From Competibacter_A sp002352125 (GTDB taxonomy: Bacteria; Pseudomonadota; Gammaproteobacteria; Competibacterales; Competibacteraceae): a DNA stretch of 64,000 nt. Both the position numbers and the translations under genes were made by a program. Below the pieces are notes generated by a model. It saw only the letters and a list, made by a program, of their open reading frames with translations. It had not been told where the DNA came from and searched no databases. Numbering within the stretch: position 1 is the first letter of the stretch; every line of letters starts with the position of its first letter. Positions 1-9,678 of the stretch are shown piece by piece. The DNA lies in the NCBI GenBank assembly GCA_035441325.1, contig DAOROA010000007.1, positions 1 through 64,000 on the forward strand. Direction: 5' to 3'.

Positions 1-125
1 GGCGATAAACTACCACTTGAATTGGTATAAATAAACTTAATTTACGGAGTATTAAGTGATAGAAAATAATTTCTGATATAGTCACTGTATTTATACATGA
101 CAAAATATATGTCACACTTTTTAAA

Positions 126-187
126 TGCTTTGCTTCAAAAAATTGGAGGGAGTCACTTTATTTTGAAGGCTGTTTTGAAACAAAGCA
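126..187. repeat. Inverted repeat in AT-rich leader of the S8 protease gene
   Basis: Arms 126-140 and 173-187 are reverse complements at 14 of 15 positions, separated by 32 bases that include a GGAGGG at 145-150. The arms lie 50 to 110 bases before the protease ATG. They could form a stem in the 5' leader of the mRNA or be an operator. Bases 1-236 are much richer in A+T than the genes that follow, and I see no other gene in them. Confidence 0.45.
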
Positions 188-236
188 GATCATAAACCGT
201 GCCAGTTCGGACAATAGAATTTAGAGGCTAGAATAC

Positions 237-2846
237 ATGTACAAGCCTGCAAAAATAGCAATCATTATCGCGATAATACTATTGACTTTTGGCCTGCTGC
301 GTCCGGCTTTGGCCGCCGACCGGCAAGATCCATCCGCTCTCAATTTAATGTCGGACGAAGATCGCGCCGCCCTCGATCAAGGGCATGAAGTGGACGTGAT
401 CGTCGAACTCGACCAAACCGAAGCTGCCACGATGGCAGCGGAGCGGAAGCGACGTGGTGGATTGATTTACGAAGACGAGGTGACTCTGGCCGAGCGCGTG
501 CAAATCTATCGTCGGCACAAAGACGAAGTGTTGTCCGCCTTGTCGGCGGAACCCATATCCGTGCAACGCGAATATAGCCATTTGCCGATGCTGTCTGTGC
601 GGTTGCGTTCGCCGGCAGCGTTGCGTGCTCTTTTAAAGCAACCGCGCGTTAAGGCGATATATTCCATCGTCGAGTTGCGGCTGATGCTGGCCCAAAGCCT
701 GCCGCTGATCAATCAACCTGAAACCGCCGCGCAAGGTGGCAACGGTGCCGGCACCACGGTTGCCGTAATCGATAGCGGCGTGAATTACACACTGCCCGCT
801 TTTGGTAGCTGCTCGGCACCCGGCGGATCGTGCAAGGTCATATTTGCTGGTACTTTCCCTGGAAATACCTATTTTGACGAAGTTGGTCATGGTACCAATG
901 TGGCCGGTATTGTCTTGGGCGTAGCGCCGGGCGCTCGTATCGCGGCTCTCGATGTGACCGTTTCAGGAGGAACTCTAAATAATCAAGCAATTATCGATGC
1001 GATCAACTGGGCCATCGCGAACAAAACGGCTTACAACATTGTCGCGATGAACTTGAGTCTGAGTGGTGGCCACTTTGCCGCACCCTGTCCCACTGGAGGA
1101 ATTATGGGTCTTGCTGCCCCAATCACCCTAGCCAGAGCGGCGGGTATTCTGGCGGCGGTCGCATCAGGCAATGAAGGTTACAAAGACTCCATAGGTGAGC
1201 CTGCCTGCGTGCCGGCGGCAGTGTCGGTTGGGGCGGTGTACGACGCTAATATTGGTAGTAATACCGCTTGCGGGGATTGGACTACCCAAGCCGATCAAGT
1301 TACCTGCTTTTCCAACAGCGCCAGTTTTCTGACTCTTCTGGCGCCCGGCATGTTGATTACTGCAGCCGGCATCACTCAGCAAGGCACTTCCCAGGCCGCG
1401 CCTCATGTGGCGGGGGCGATTGCGGTGCTGCGCGCCGCCTACCCGAGCGAATCCCTGGATGCCACCGTCGCGCGAATGACCAGCACCGGTGTGCCGATCG
1501 GCGATGTCAATGGCATTGTCACACCGCGCCTTGACTTGTTGGCGGCTTATACTGCCAATTCCACACCGGCTGATTCTTACGAGCCGGACAACAGCAGCGC
1601 CCAGGCCAGCCCCTTCAGCGCCGGAACATCGCAAACGCATAGTATTGCCCCCGTGGGCGACCAGGATTGGGTAAGGTTTACCCTAGCTCAGCCATCCGGT
1701 GTCGTGCTCGAAACCGCTGGCGCTTCCGGCGATACCGAGATGTGGCTCTATAACAGTGCCCTGGTCCAGCAAAACTACAATGATGACAATGGAGCCAGCT
1801 TGTTCTCACGCATCGAACGCACTTGCGCCGCCTCACCTTTGCCTGCGGGTACTTACTATGTCAAGGTGAGCGAGTACGGCAACAACGAAACGGTTTCGAG
1901 TTATACCCTATCCTTCCAGGCCACGCCGTGCTCGGGATCGAACCCCGGCTCTGGCTCGGACCTCAATGGCGACCGCCGGGACGATATTGTCGGCCTCAAC
2001 TCGACTGGCGCCATCTATTACACGATCAATCTCAGCACTTGGACCAACATCCCCGGCCAGTTAAGCCAACTCTTGGTAGGGGACTTCGACGGAGACGGGA
2101 AGGCCGACGACCTGGCCGGACTCAACGCGGCCGGGAAGGTGTACTACACCACGAACCTGAGCACCTGGCGGAACATTCCCGGCAGCCTGAGCAAGATCGT
2201 GGTGGGGGACTTCGACGGAGACGGGAAGGCCGACGACCTGGCCGGGCTCAACGGGGCCGGGAAGGTGTACTACACCACGAACCTGAGCGCCTGGCGGAAC
2301 ATTCCCGGCACCCTGAGCAAGATCGTGGTGGGGGACTTCGACGGAGACGGGAAGGCCGACGACCTGGCCGGGCTCAACGGGGCCGGGAAGGTGTACTACA
2401 CCACGAACCTGAGCACCTGGCGGAACATTCCCGGCAGCCTGAGCAAGATCGTGGTGGGGGACTTCGACGGAGACGGGAAGGCCGACGACCTGGCCGGGCT
2501 CAACGGGGCCGGGAAGGTGTACTACACCACGAACCTGAGCACCTGGCGGAACATTCCCGGCAGCCTGAGCAAGATCGTGGTGGGGGACTTCGACGGAGAC
2601 GGGAAGGCCGACGACCTGGCCGGGCTCAACGGGGCCGGGAACGTGTACTACACCACGAACCTGAGCACCTGGCGGAACATCCCCGGCACCCTGAGCAAGA
2701 TCGTGGTGGGGGACTTCGACGGAGACGGGAAGGCCGACGACCTGGCCGGGCTCAACGGGGCCGGGAACGTGTACTACACCACCAACCTGAGCACCTGGCG
2801 GAACATCCCCGGAAAGCTGAATCGGCTCGCCGGCGACGACGATTGA
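237..2846 (+). CDS. Secreted subtilisin-like (S8) serine protease with PPC domain and C-terminal FG-GAP-like repeats
   Basis: An 869-residue extracellular or surface protease. Residues 1-26 form a signal peptide with an Ala-Leu-Ala cleavage site. A prodomain-like segment follows, then a peptidase S8 domain with the triad Asp179 (AVIDSG), His218 (GHGTNVAG) and Ser385 (GTSQAAPH), and the oxyanion Asn312 (ASGNEG). A PPC-type beta domain lies at about 445-560. The C-terminus, from about residue 575, holds seven tandem 42-residue repeats with the Ca-binding-like core GDFDGDGKADD, the first one diverged. All catalytic residues are present, so it should be active. The repeats are probably for ligand binding or surface anchoring (inference). 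It stands alone, and a terminator follows at 2948-2976. The substrate is unknown. Confidence 0.9.
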   Translation: MYKPAKIAIIIAIILLTFGLLRPALAADRQDPSALNLMSDEDRAALDQGHEVDVIVELDQTEAATMAAERKRRGGLIYEDEVTLAERVQIYRRHKDEVLSALSAEPISVQREYSHLPMLSVRLRSPAALRALLKQPRVKAIYSIVELRLMLAQSLPLINQPETAAQGGNGAGTTVAVIDSGVNYTLPAFGSCSAPGGSCKVIFAGTFPGNTYFDEVGHGTNVAGIVLGVAPGARIAALDVTVSGGTLNNQAIIDAINWAIANKTAYNIVAMNLSLSGGHFAAPCPTGGIMGLAAPITLARAAGILAAVASGNEGYKDSIGEPACVPAAVSVGAVYDANIGSNTACGDWTTQADQVTCFSNSASFLTLLAPGMLITAAGITQQGTSQAAPHVAGAIAVLRAAYPSESLDATVARMTSTGVPIGDVNGIVTPRLDLLAAYTANSTPADSYEPDNSSAQASPFSAGTSQTHSIAPVGDQDWVRFTLAQPSGVVLETAGASGDTEMWLYNSALVQQNYNDDNGASLFSRIERTCAASPLPAGTYYVKVSEYGNNETVSSYTLSFQATPCSGSNPGSGSDLNGDRRDDIVGLNSTGAIYYTINLSTWTNIPGQLSQLLVGDFDGDGKADDLAGLNAAGKVYYTTNLSTWRNIPGSLSKIVVGDFDGDGKADDLAGLNGAGKVYYTTNLSAWRNIPGTLSKIVVGDFDGDGKADDLAGLNGAGKVYYTTNLSTWRNIPGSLSKIVVGDFDGDGKADDLAGLNGAGKVYYTTNLSTWRNIPGSLSKIVVGDFDGDGKADDLAGLNGAGNVYYTTNLSTWRNIPGTLSKIVVGDFDGDGKADDLAGLNGAGNVYYTTNLSTWRNIPGKLNRLAGDDD
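1960..2835 (+). repeat. Tandem 126-bp coding repeats in the S8 protease gene
   Basis: One diverged unit is followed by six near-identical 126-bp units, for example gacttcgac at 2082 and again at 2208. The units differ by only a few substitutions (Lys/Asn, Thr/Ala, Ser/Thr). Each encodes 42 residues containing GDFDGDGKADD and NLSTWRNIPG. The near-identity at DNA level shows recent expansion or gene conversion. Confidence 0.95.
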
Positions 2847-2947
2847 CCCGCTGAATTAGGTATGGCGATGGACGGTTGCGACATCACCCTCGTCGATCCC
2901 TGTTTATTGGCCGGTAGGGGCGCTTGAAGAATCCGCCCATTTCCCTA

Positions 2948-2976
2948 AAAAGCCCCGCCCCGGCGGGGCTTTTTTC
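2948..2976 (+). terminator. Rho-independent terminator after the S8 protease gene
   Basis: A GC-rich palindrome (agccccgcc / ggcggggct) is followed by a run of T at 2970-2975. It separates the protease gene from the DUF945 gene. Confidence 0.85.
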
Positions 2977-3030
2977 TTGCCGGTTTATGAAATAATGCCG
3001 CGCGTGGAAACCAATTAGGAGGATAACAGC

Positions 3031-4554
3031 GTGAAAAAACTGATCGGCGTGATCGTGGTCGTTCTGGTGCTGGCGGCGGGGTTCGTCGGCGCGGCGTACT
3101 GGTCCGGCCAGCAGGCGGAGCGTTGGTACAAGGACGCTTTGGCGGAAGGCTCGAAGCATCCCAACGTCAAGATGAACGTGGTTCGCTACGAGCGAGGCCT
3201 ATTTTCTTCCAAGGCCACGACCCGATTCCAACTGGTATTGGGAGAGGGTGGTGATGCGAACATGCCGGATTTGTCTTTCTCGACCCGCGAAGATATCTAT
3301 CACGGTCCGCTGCCCCTGGCCGGGTGGGGCGTGCCCGGCGTGCCGATGGCGTTGACCGGCGCGGTGGTCCGGCAAACTCTGGACCCGGAGAGTAGCGCCT
3401 GGACCCGCGAGCTGGCGAAGCTGTACGGTAGCCAGGAGCCGCTGGTGGCAATCGCGCAAGTCGGGTTCGACGGCGCCAGCAACACCCGGATCACCATGCC
3501 GCCGCTGACCCTAAACAATGTCGAGGACCTGCAAAGTTTCAATTTCGCCGGGCTGCAAGGCCAATTCCAAGTTGCGCCGCGCGGTACCGCCGTCCAAGGC
3601 GGCATGACCGTCGCCAGCCTGGAAGCCGTCGGCAAATCCGGGGGCGAAGGCCAGCCGGCTGCGGGCCCCAAGGTGAACCTGCGCGATCTTGCCGTGACGC
3701 TGAACCAGCGGAAGGGTGCTTTCGATCTGATGTTCGGCGATTCCAGCTTCAAGGTCGGCGAACTGCGCGTTCAGGATCCGTCCTCCGGGGCACCGGTTGT
3801 TTTTGCTGACTTGGGCATGAACGCGACCGCTGCACTGCATCCCCAAAACCCGCAACAGGTCAATGTCGAAGCCCTGTTCAAGGCCGGGAAAATCACGGTG
3901 GATCCCTGGAGTGGCACCGGCAGCATGAAACTGGCATTTCATAATCTAGACGGTGCCACGGTCGGGCAGTTGCAGCAGTGGCAACAGAAGATGGCCGTCA
4001 AACCCGACGATCCGCAGGCGCTGGAGGAGTTGTTGAAGCTGGTCAAAACGCTGTTGCGCGGCAAACCGGAATTCGTGCTCGACACCCAGGCCAAGCTGGC
4101 GCAAGGTGATTGGCAGGGCAAGCTGACGCTGAATTTCCAGGATTACGGCGACATCGACCCGGCACAAAATCCGGCGGGGCTATTGAGCGCTCTGCAAAAG
4201 GGATTGGCCGAAATTTCGGTATCCAAGACTTTGGCCGAAACCGTACTCGTCGGCATCGCAAAAGAACAGTTCCAAGCCCAGGCTGAAGAGGGGAGCGAGC
4301 AAGCTGGCGAACAGGCCATGCAGGACATGGCGGCGCAACAGGTCGCCCAGCAAATTCAGAGCATGATGGCCGCCGGCTTCGTCCGGCTCGATGGTGATCG
4401 CTACGAATCCACGGCCCGTTTCGAGGGCGGCAAGCTGTTCGTTAACGACAAAGAAATTCCGCTGGGATCGATGGTGGGTGCGGACGCTGGCATGACCGAC
4501 GAGATGCCGCTGGAGCCGGACGGCGGTGCCGGGGAGGAAACGCCGCAAAGATAA
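3031..4554 (+). CDS. DUF945 (YdgA-like) family protein
   Basis: A 507-residue member of the DUF945/YdgA family, whose biochemical role is unknown. The GTG start is preceded by a strong AGGAGG at 3017-3022. An N-terminal membrane segment covers about residues 4-24. It is followed by the family's YWSGQQAE stretch and by a long beta-rich periplasmic region. The protein is probably anchored in the inner membrane with its bulk in the periplasm. The C-terminus is acidic and rich in Gly and Glu. It ends 31 bases before the glnE start and may be cotranscribed with it. Confidence 0.8.
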   Translation: MKKLIGVIVVVLVLAAGFVGAAYWSGQQAERWYKDALAEGSKHPNVKMNVVRYERGLFSSKATTRFQLVLGEGGDANMPDLSFSTREDIYHGPLPLAGWGVPGVPMALTGAVVRQTLDPESSAWTRELAKLYGSQEPLVAIAQVGFDGASNTRITMPPLTLNNVEDLQSFNFAGLQGQFQVAPRGTAVQGGMTVASLEAVGKSGGEGQPAAGPKVNLRDLAVTLNQRKGAFDLMFGDSSFKVGELRVQDPSSGAPVVFADLGMNATAALHPQNPQQVNVEALFKAGKITVDPWSGTGSMKLAFHNLDGATVGQLQQWQQKMAVKPDDPQALEELLKLVKTLLRGKPEFVLDTQAKLAQGDWQGKLTLNFQDYGDIDPAQNPAGLLSALQKGLAEISVSKTLAETVLVGIAKEQFQAQAEEGSEQAGEQAMQDMAAQQVAQQIQSMMAAGFVRLDGDRYESTARFEGGKLFVNDKEIPLGSMVGADAGMTDEMPLEPDGGAGEETPQR

Positions 4555-4585
4555 ATCGTGTGTATGGGGCGATGGTATTGCGGCC

Positions 4586-7492
4586 GTGACCGAATTTGAG
4601 GGGGTTTTGAACCGGCTACCGCAAGCCTTGCGGAACGACGTTGCCCGCTACTGGGAAGCGTTCAGCACCGCCGCCGGCAAAGCGAGCGTGGAATGGCCCA
4701 CCGGCCCGGCGCTGGAGCAAATGATTCGGGTTTGGGCGTGCAGCGAGTTCGTTGCCCGATCCTGCATCCGTGAGCCGGCGGCGCTGGCCGGTTTGCTGGC
4801 CGGTGACGATCTGGGAACGGCCTATACGTCGGGCGAGTATGCGGCGCGGCTAAAACGGTCGTTGGCGGACGTGGCAGACGAGGATCGGCTCGGCGCGACG
4901 CTGCGCCGGTTCCGGCGCTGGGAGACGATCCGCATCGCTTGGCGCGATCTGGCCGGGCTTGCTGGTCTGGAAGAGACGCTCGGCGACCTGACCGATTTGG
5001 CGGAATGGATAGTCGATGCCACGCTGGAGCGTTTGTACGCCTGGCAATGCCAGCGCTACGGCGTGCCGCGCGACGCCGACGGTCGATCACAACGGTTGGT
5101 AGTGCTGGGCATGGGCAAGCTCGGCGGGCGCGAACTCAACTTCTCCTCGGATATCGACCTGATTTTCGCGTATCCCCGGCAGGGCCGGACCGACGGGGCG
5201 CGCGCCATCAGCAACGAGGAGTTTTTCCGCCGGCTCGGCCAACGCTTGGGCAAAATTCTGGCCGAACCGACCGCCGAGGGGTTCGTGTACCGCGTGGATT
5301 TGCGCTTGCGGCCGTTCGGCGATTCCGGACCGCTGGCGATGTCGTTCGCCGCATTCGAAGATTACTACCAGAACCACGGTCGCGACTGGGAGCGCTACGC
5401 GATGATCAAGGCGCGAGTGATTGCCGGCGACCGGGAGGCCGGTGACCGCTTGCTGGCTCGACTGCGGCCGTTCGTTTACCGGCGCTATCTCGATTACGGC
5501 GCCTTCGAATCGCTGCGCGACATGAAGGTGCTGATCGCTCAGGAGATGGAACGCAAGGGACTGCACCGCAACGTCAAGCTGGGGCCGGGCGGCATCCGCG
5601 AGATCGAATTCATCGGCCAGGCGTTCCAGCTCATCTACGGCGGCCGCGAACCGGCGCTGCGGGAACGCGGCATCCTGCGGGTGCTGGACGCGCTCGGCGC
5701 CAGCGGCCGGTTACCGGCTGCAGCGGTCGATAGCCTCAAGCAAGCCTACGACTTCCTGCGCCGGGTGGAGAACCGCTTGCAAGCGTGGGCCGACCAGCAA
5801 ACGCACAATTTGCCCGAAGACGACCTGGCGAAGCTGCGGTTAGCCTTCGCCATGAACTATTCGGGCTGGGGTGCCTTTAGTTTGGGGCTGGCGCGCCATG
5901 TCGAAGTCGTCAGCCAGCAGTTCGCCCAGGTATTCGGCGATCCCGATGCGCGAGAGCCGGACGCCACCAAGATCGATCTGGCGGTGTTGTGGCGAGGTGA
6001 GCCCGGCGAAGAAGGCGCGCTGCGCGTGCTGGCCGAACAGGGTTTCGACGACCCGGCCTTGGCCTGGAACCGGATCAAGGCGCTCAAAAACGGTTTCGGC
6101 TATCGAGCCGCAAGCCCGCGCGGGCGAGAACGGCTGGACGGTCTGATGCCGCGCGTGCTGGAAGCGATTGCCGCCGCACCGCAGCCGACCGCCACCTTGG
6201 AGCGCGTGCTCGATCTGCTAACCAGCGTTGCCCGCCGCTCGGTGTATCTGGCCTTGTTGGCCGATCACCCGCAAGCCTTGGCGCAATTGGTCAAGCTGTG
6301 CGCCGCCAGCAGTTGGATCGGCAAGCATCTGGCGCGTTATCCCTTGCTGCTGGACGACCTGCTGAATCCCGCGATCCTCTATGCACCGTTGGATCGCCAA
6401 CAACTGGCTCTGGATTTGGAGCGGCAACTGACGCGCGTTCCGGCGGGCGATTCCGAGGAAACGCTGAACGCCTTGCGCTATTTCAAGCAAACGCAAGTGT
6501 TGCGAGTCGCCGCCGCCGATGTCAGCGGCGCGATGCCTTTGATGATCGTCAGCGATCATTTGACCGAAATCGCCGAAACCCTGTTGCGCAAGGTGCTGGA
6601 GCTGGCTTGGGCCGGCTTGCTCCCGAAGTTCGGCCAACCCCGATGCGTGATCGAGGGGACGACGCGGCGAGCGCAGTTCGCCGTCGTGGCCTACGGCAAG
6701 CTGGGCGGCATCGAATTGAATTACGGCTCCGACCTGGATTTGGTTTTTCTGCACGACAGCGCCGGTGACCGGCAATTCACCGACGGACCGCGCCAGATCG
6801 ACAATCCCACCTTTTTCGCCCGTTTGGTGCAGCGAATCATTCACTTGCTCACCACGCGAACCGGCGCCGGCGATCTGTACGAGGTGGACACCCGGTTGCG
6901 GCCCAGCGGTCGCGCCGGTCTGCTGGTCAGCTCGTTCGAGGCGTTCGCCGAATACCAGCGCCATCAAGCGTGGACCTGGGAGCATCAGGCGCTAGCGCGG
7001 ACGCGGGTCGTGGCGGGGCCCCCCGAATTGGCCGAGCGCTTTCGCCTTCTCCGCCGGGAAGTATTGAGCGTCGAGCGCGACCCCGGGATGCTGCGCCAGG
7101 AGGTCCGCGAGATGCGCGAGCGGATGCGCGCCGAACTGGATGCCAGCACCGCCGAGGTGTTCGATCTCAAGCAAGGTCGTGGTGGTATCGCCGATATCGA
7201 ATTTATGGTGCAATATAAAATCTTGGCAAACGCGAACCGTTACCCGGATCTGCTGATTTACACCGACAACATTCGGCAACTCGATGGACTGGAGCGGTTC
7301 GGTATCCTGTCCATCGCCGATGCCGCCCGGTTGCGCAATGCCTATCGGGGTCTGCGCCGGCGCATTCATCTGCTCAAGCTGCAAGAGCGATCCGCTTGCG
7401 TCCCGGTCGAAGAGGTCCGCGACGCCCGCGAGGGCGTGGTTTGCATCTGGCAGCGGCTTATGGAAGAGCCCGAAATCGGCGCGGCGTCTTGA
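4586..7492 (+). CDS. glnE: Bifunctional glutamine synthetase adenylyltransferase / adenylyl-removing enzyme
   Basis: A cytoplasmic enzyme that adenylylates and de-adenylylates glutamine synthetase under control of PII protein. Two copies of the nucleotidyltransferase signature are visible: GMGKLGGRELNFSSD near residue 175 (adenylyl-removing half) and YGKLGGIELNYGSD near residue 703 (transferase half). Each has a conserved DxD pair. I chose the GTG at 4586, giving 968 residues, because the product then begins VTEFEGVLNRLP, close to family length. An upstream in-frame ATG at 4526 would overlap the DUF945 gene. ilvE follows 23 bases later, an order shared with pseudomonads. Confidence 0.96.
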   Translation: MTEFEGVLNRLPQALRNDVARYWEAFSTAAGKASVEWPTGPALEQMIRVWACSEFVARSCIREPAALAGLLAGDDLGTAYTSGEYAARLKRSLADVADEDRLGATLRRFRRWETIRIAWRDLAGLAGLEETLGDLTDLAEWIVDATLERLYAWQCQRYGVPRDADGRSQRLVVLGMGKLGGRELNFSSDIDLIFAYPRQGRTDGARAISNEEFFRRLGQRLGKILAEPTAEGFVYRVDLRLRPFGDSGPLAMSFAAFEDYYQNHGRDWERYAMIKARVIAGDREAGDRLLARLRPFVYRRYLDYGAFESLRDMKVLIAQEMERKGLHRNVKLGPGGIREIEFIGQAFQLIYGGREPALRERGILRVLDALGASGRLPAAAVDSLKQAYDFLRRVENRLQAWADQQTHNLPEDDLAKLRLAFAMNYSGWGAFSLGLARHVEVVSQQFAQVFGDPDAREPDATKIDLAVLWRGEPGEEGALRVLAEQGFDDPALAWNRIKALKNGFGYRAASPRGRERLDGLMPRVLEAIAAAPQPTATLERVLDLLTSVARRSVYLALLADHPQALAQLVKLCAASSWIGKHLARYPLLLDDLLNPAILYAPLDRQQLALDLERQLTRVPAGDSEETLNALRYFKQTQVLRVAAADVSGAMPLMIVSDHLTEIAETLLRKVLELAWAGLLPKFGQPRCVIEGTTRRAQFAVVAYGKLGGIELNYGSDLDLVFLHDSAGDRQFTDGPRQIDNPTFFARLVQRIIHLLTTRTGAGDLYEVDTRLRPSGRAGLLVSSFEAFAEYQRHQAWTWEHQALARTRVVAGPPELAERFRLLRREVLSVERDPGMLRQEVREMRERMRAELDASTAEVFDLKQGRGGIADIEFMVQYKILANANRYPDLLIYTDNIRQLDGLERFGILSIADAARLRNAYRGLRRRIHLLKLQERSACVPVEEVRDAREGVVCIWQRLMEEPEIGAAS

Positions 7493-7515
7493 ATATTACG
7501 AAGGGGATTCATTTC

Positions 7516-8436
7516 ATGTCGATGTCCGACCGCGATGGTCTGATCTGGTACGACGGCAAGTTGGTGCCTTGGCGCGAAGCCAACACCCACGTTCTGACCC
7601 ATACTCTGCACTATGGCATGGGCGTGTTCGAAGGCGTTCGCGCTTATGCCACCGACCGTGGCACCGCGATTTTCCGGCTGCAGGCCCACACCGATCGTTT
7701 ATTCCGCTCCGCCCATATCGTCGGCATGCCGATGCCCTACGGAAAGGACGAGATCAACGAGGCCAGCCGCCAGGCGGTGCGCGCCAACAACCTGGCTAGC
7801 GCCTATATCCGCCCGATGTGTTTCTACGGCTCCGAAGGCATGGGATTGCGCGCCGATAACCTCAAGACGCATGTCATCGTCGCGGCTTGGGAGTGGGGCG
7901 CCTACTTGGGCGCCGAGAACTTGGAGCGCGGTATTCGTATCCGCACCTCGTCTTTCAGCCGCCACCACGTCAACATCACCATGTGTAAAGCCAAGGCCAA
8001 CGGCAATTACATGAATTCGATGCTGGCGCTTTCCGAAGCTTTGCGCGACGGCTACGACGAGGCACTGCTGCTGGATACCGAGGGCTACGTCGCCGAGGGT
8101 AGCGGCGAGAACATCTTCGTCGTTCGCGACGGCGTGATCTATACTCCGGATCTCACTTCGGCGCTGGAAGGTATTACCCGCGACACCATCATTCGCTTCG
8201 CCGCCGCTTTGGGGATTCCGGTCAAGGAAAAACGCATTACCCGCGACGAGGTGTACATCGCCGACGAAGCTTTTTTCACCGGTACTGCCGCCGAAGTGAC
8301 GCCGATCCGCGAGGTCGATGGCCGCAGAATCGGCGAGGGCCGGCGTGGCCCGATTACCCAGCGCTTGCAAACACTGTATTTCGATCAGGTGCATGGCCGC
8401 CGCGACGAATATCCCGAATGGTTGACGTTGGTTTGA
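7516..8436 (+). CDS. ilvE: Branched-chain amino acid aminotransferase
   Basis: A class IV PLP-dependent aminotransferase of 306 residues. It interconverts Leu, Ile and Val with their 2-oxo acids using glutamate. The catalytic lysine is Lys160 in the KAKANGNY motif. The N-terminal SDRDGLIWYDGK and the HYGMGVFEG segment are typical of the family. The ATG at 7516 follows AAGGGG at 7501-7506. It is likely cotranscribed with glnE. It precedes the LPS-core locus, as in Pseudomonas. Confidence 0.96.
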   Translation: MSMSDRDGLIWYDGKLVPWREANTHVLTHTLHYGMGVFEGVRAYATDRGTAIFRLQAHTDRLFRSAHIVGMPMPYGKDEINEASRQAVRANNLASAYIRPMCFYGSEGMGLRADNLKTHVIVAAWEWGAYLGAENLERGIRIRTSSFSRHHVNITMCKAKANGNYMNSMLALSEALRDGYDEALLLDTEGYVAEGSGENIFVVRDGVIYTPDLTSALEGITRDTIIRFAAALGIPVKEKRITRDEVYIADEAFFTGTAAEVTPIREVDGRRIGEGRRGPITQRLQTLYFDQVHGRRDEYPEWLTLV

Positions 8437-8529
8437 TTCGGATTTTGCGAAGCGCCCGAAGTTTTCACGGTCGATCCATGTTTCCGCTGCCGCTTCATCG
8501 TCGACAAACAAAATCAGGAGAACGATCTC

Positions 8530-8736
8530 ATGGCCGCCGCGACCGCCGCTGCCTCCAATAAAGCTCTGCCCAACGCTCGAAAAACCTACGAAGTTAGCCG
8601 TGCCGATTTGCCTTTGTCTTGCCCCATGCCGGACATGATGGTGTGGTGCTCGCACCCGAAGGTCTATTTGCCCATCGAGGCCACCGGCAAGGCAAAGTGT
8701 CCGTATTGCGGAGCGGATTACGTGCTGGTCAATTGA
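8530..8736 (+). CDS. Small zinc-finger (zf-CHCC) protein
   Basis: A 68-residue protein with Cys40-x-His42 and Cys57-x2-Cys60. This is the CHCC zinc-binding pattern shared with the small NDUFS6-like zinc-finger family. Genes of this type often sit between ilvE and LPS-core genes in gammaproteobacteria. The ATG is preceded by AGGAG at about 8516-8520. The role is unknown; zinc binding is inferred from the motif. Confidence 0.8.
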   Translation: MAAATAAASNKALPNARKTYEVSRADLPLSCPMPDMMVWCSHPKVYLPIEATGKAKCPYCGADYVLVN

Positions 8737-8766
8737 CCGGCCGCTCTGACGAGAGAGAAGGCGCCG

Positions 8767-9678
8767 GTGTCGCTGCTCCACGTTTGGCGGTTCGGCGACG
8801 GTAAGGCTGGCCACGATAACCAAAGCCGGGGATTGGTCGAAGCGATAGACCGTTTGCGGCCGGTCGAGACGGTCGTTCCGGATCCGCTGTCCACCTTTGG
8901 GGCGCTGGCGGTTTTGTCGCTGGGCCGAACGCCCGCCGCGTGGCGATCGTTGCCGGCGCCGGACTTGATTCTGGGCGCCGGTCATCGGACTCATCTGTCG
9001 TTGCTCGCCGCCCGCCGGTGCCGGGGTGGCAAAACGGTCGTGCTGATGCAGCCCAGTCTACCTTTCGGCCTGTTCGACCTGTGCCTGATCCCCGAACACG
9101 ATTCGCCGCCAACCCGGCCGAACGTCCTCGTCACTCGTGGCGCGTTGAATCGCATCCAACCCTCTGCCGTTCTCGAACCCGATCGAGGTTTGCTATTGAT
9201 CGGCGGTCCGTCAGCACATTTTGGTTGGGATGATGCGGGCTTGCATCGACAGATCGCCACTGTCGTCGCCGCCACACCAGGGATACGGTGGACCTTGACC
9301 ACTTCGCGCCGCACGCCGGCCACTTTTTTGGCCAGCTCGAAGGCCGGCTGGGATGAGGCGCTGACCGTTGTCCCGGTCGCCGAAACCGGTTCGGACTGGT
9401 TGCCGGCCCAGCTCGCGCGGGCGAGGCAGGCGTGGGTGACGGCCGACAGCGTATCGATGGTTTACGAGGCGCTGACGGCTGGTGCGGCAGTAGGCGTGCT
9501 GGATGTGCCCTGCAAGCGGCCGGGCCGCGTCGGCCGAGGACTCGAACGGTTGGCCGAGCAAGGCTGGGTGACGCGCTTCGAGGACTGGCGGCGAATTTCG
9601 CGTTTGACTCGTCCGCCGGGGTCGTTCGACGAGGCTGGACGCTGCGCCCGCTGGATCGTCGAGCGATGGTTCGCCTGA
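8767..9678 (+). CDS. ELM1/GtrOC1-family putative glycosyltransferase
   Basis: A 303-residue protein of the bacterial family often labelled 'mitochondrial fission ELM1'. The family has a GT-B-like fold and lies in LPS-core loci. The N-terminal GDGKAGHDNQSRGLVEA segment is the family signature. A C-terminal TADSVSMVYEALTAG stretch resembles the nucleotide-sugar site. It uses a GTG start. Its end overlaps the next GT4 gene by 13 bases, which implies coupled translation. The donor and acceptor are unknown. Confidence 0.75.
   Translation: MSLLHVWRFGDGKAGHDNQSRGLVEAIDRLRPVETVVPDPLSTFGALAVLSLGRTPAAWRSLPAPDLILGAGHRTHLSLLAARRCRGGKTVVLMQPSLPFGLFDLCLIPEHDSPPTRPNVLVTRGALNRIQPSAVLEPDRGLLLIGGPSAHFGWDDAGLHRQIATVVAATPGIRWTLTTSRRTPATFLASSKAGWDEALTVVPVAETGSDWLPAQLARARQAWVTADSVSMVYEALTAGAAVGVLDVPCKRPGRVGRGLERLAEQGWVTRFEDWRRISRLTRPPGSFDEAGRCARWIVERWFA

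Noticed and set aside
1960..2835. Regular repeats considered as a CRISPR array
   Set aside because: The units are contiguous 126-bp coding repeats without spacers.
1823..2854. A 343-residue Arg-rich frame overlapping the S8 protease repeats
   Set aside because: It is the +1/+2 shadow of the 126-bp coding repeats; the composition is repetitive and the protease frame has clear catalytic motifs.
7699..8994. A 431-residue minus-strand frame across ilvE and the zinc-finger gene
   Set aside because: It is antisense to conserved genes, has no recognisable domain and arises from high G+C codon bias.
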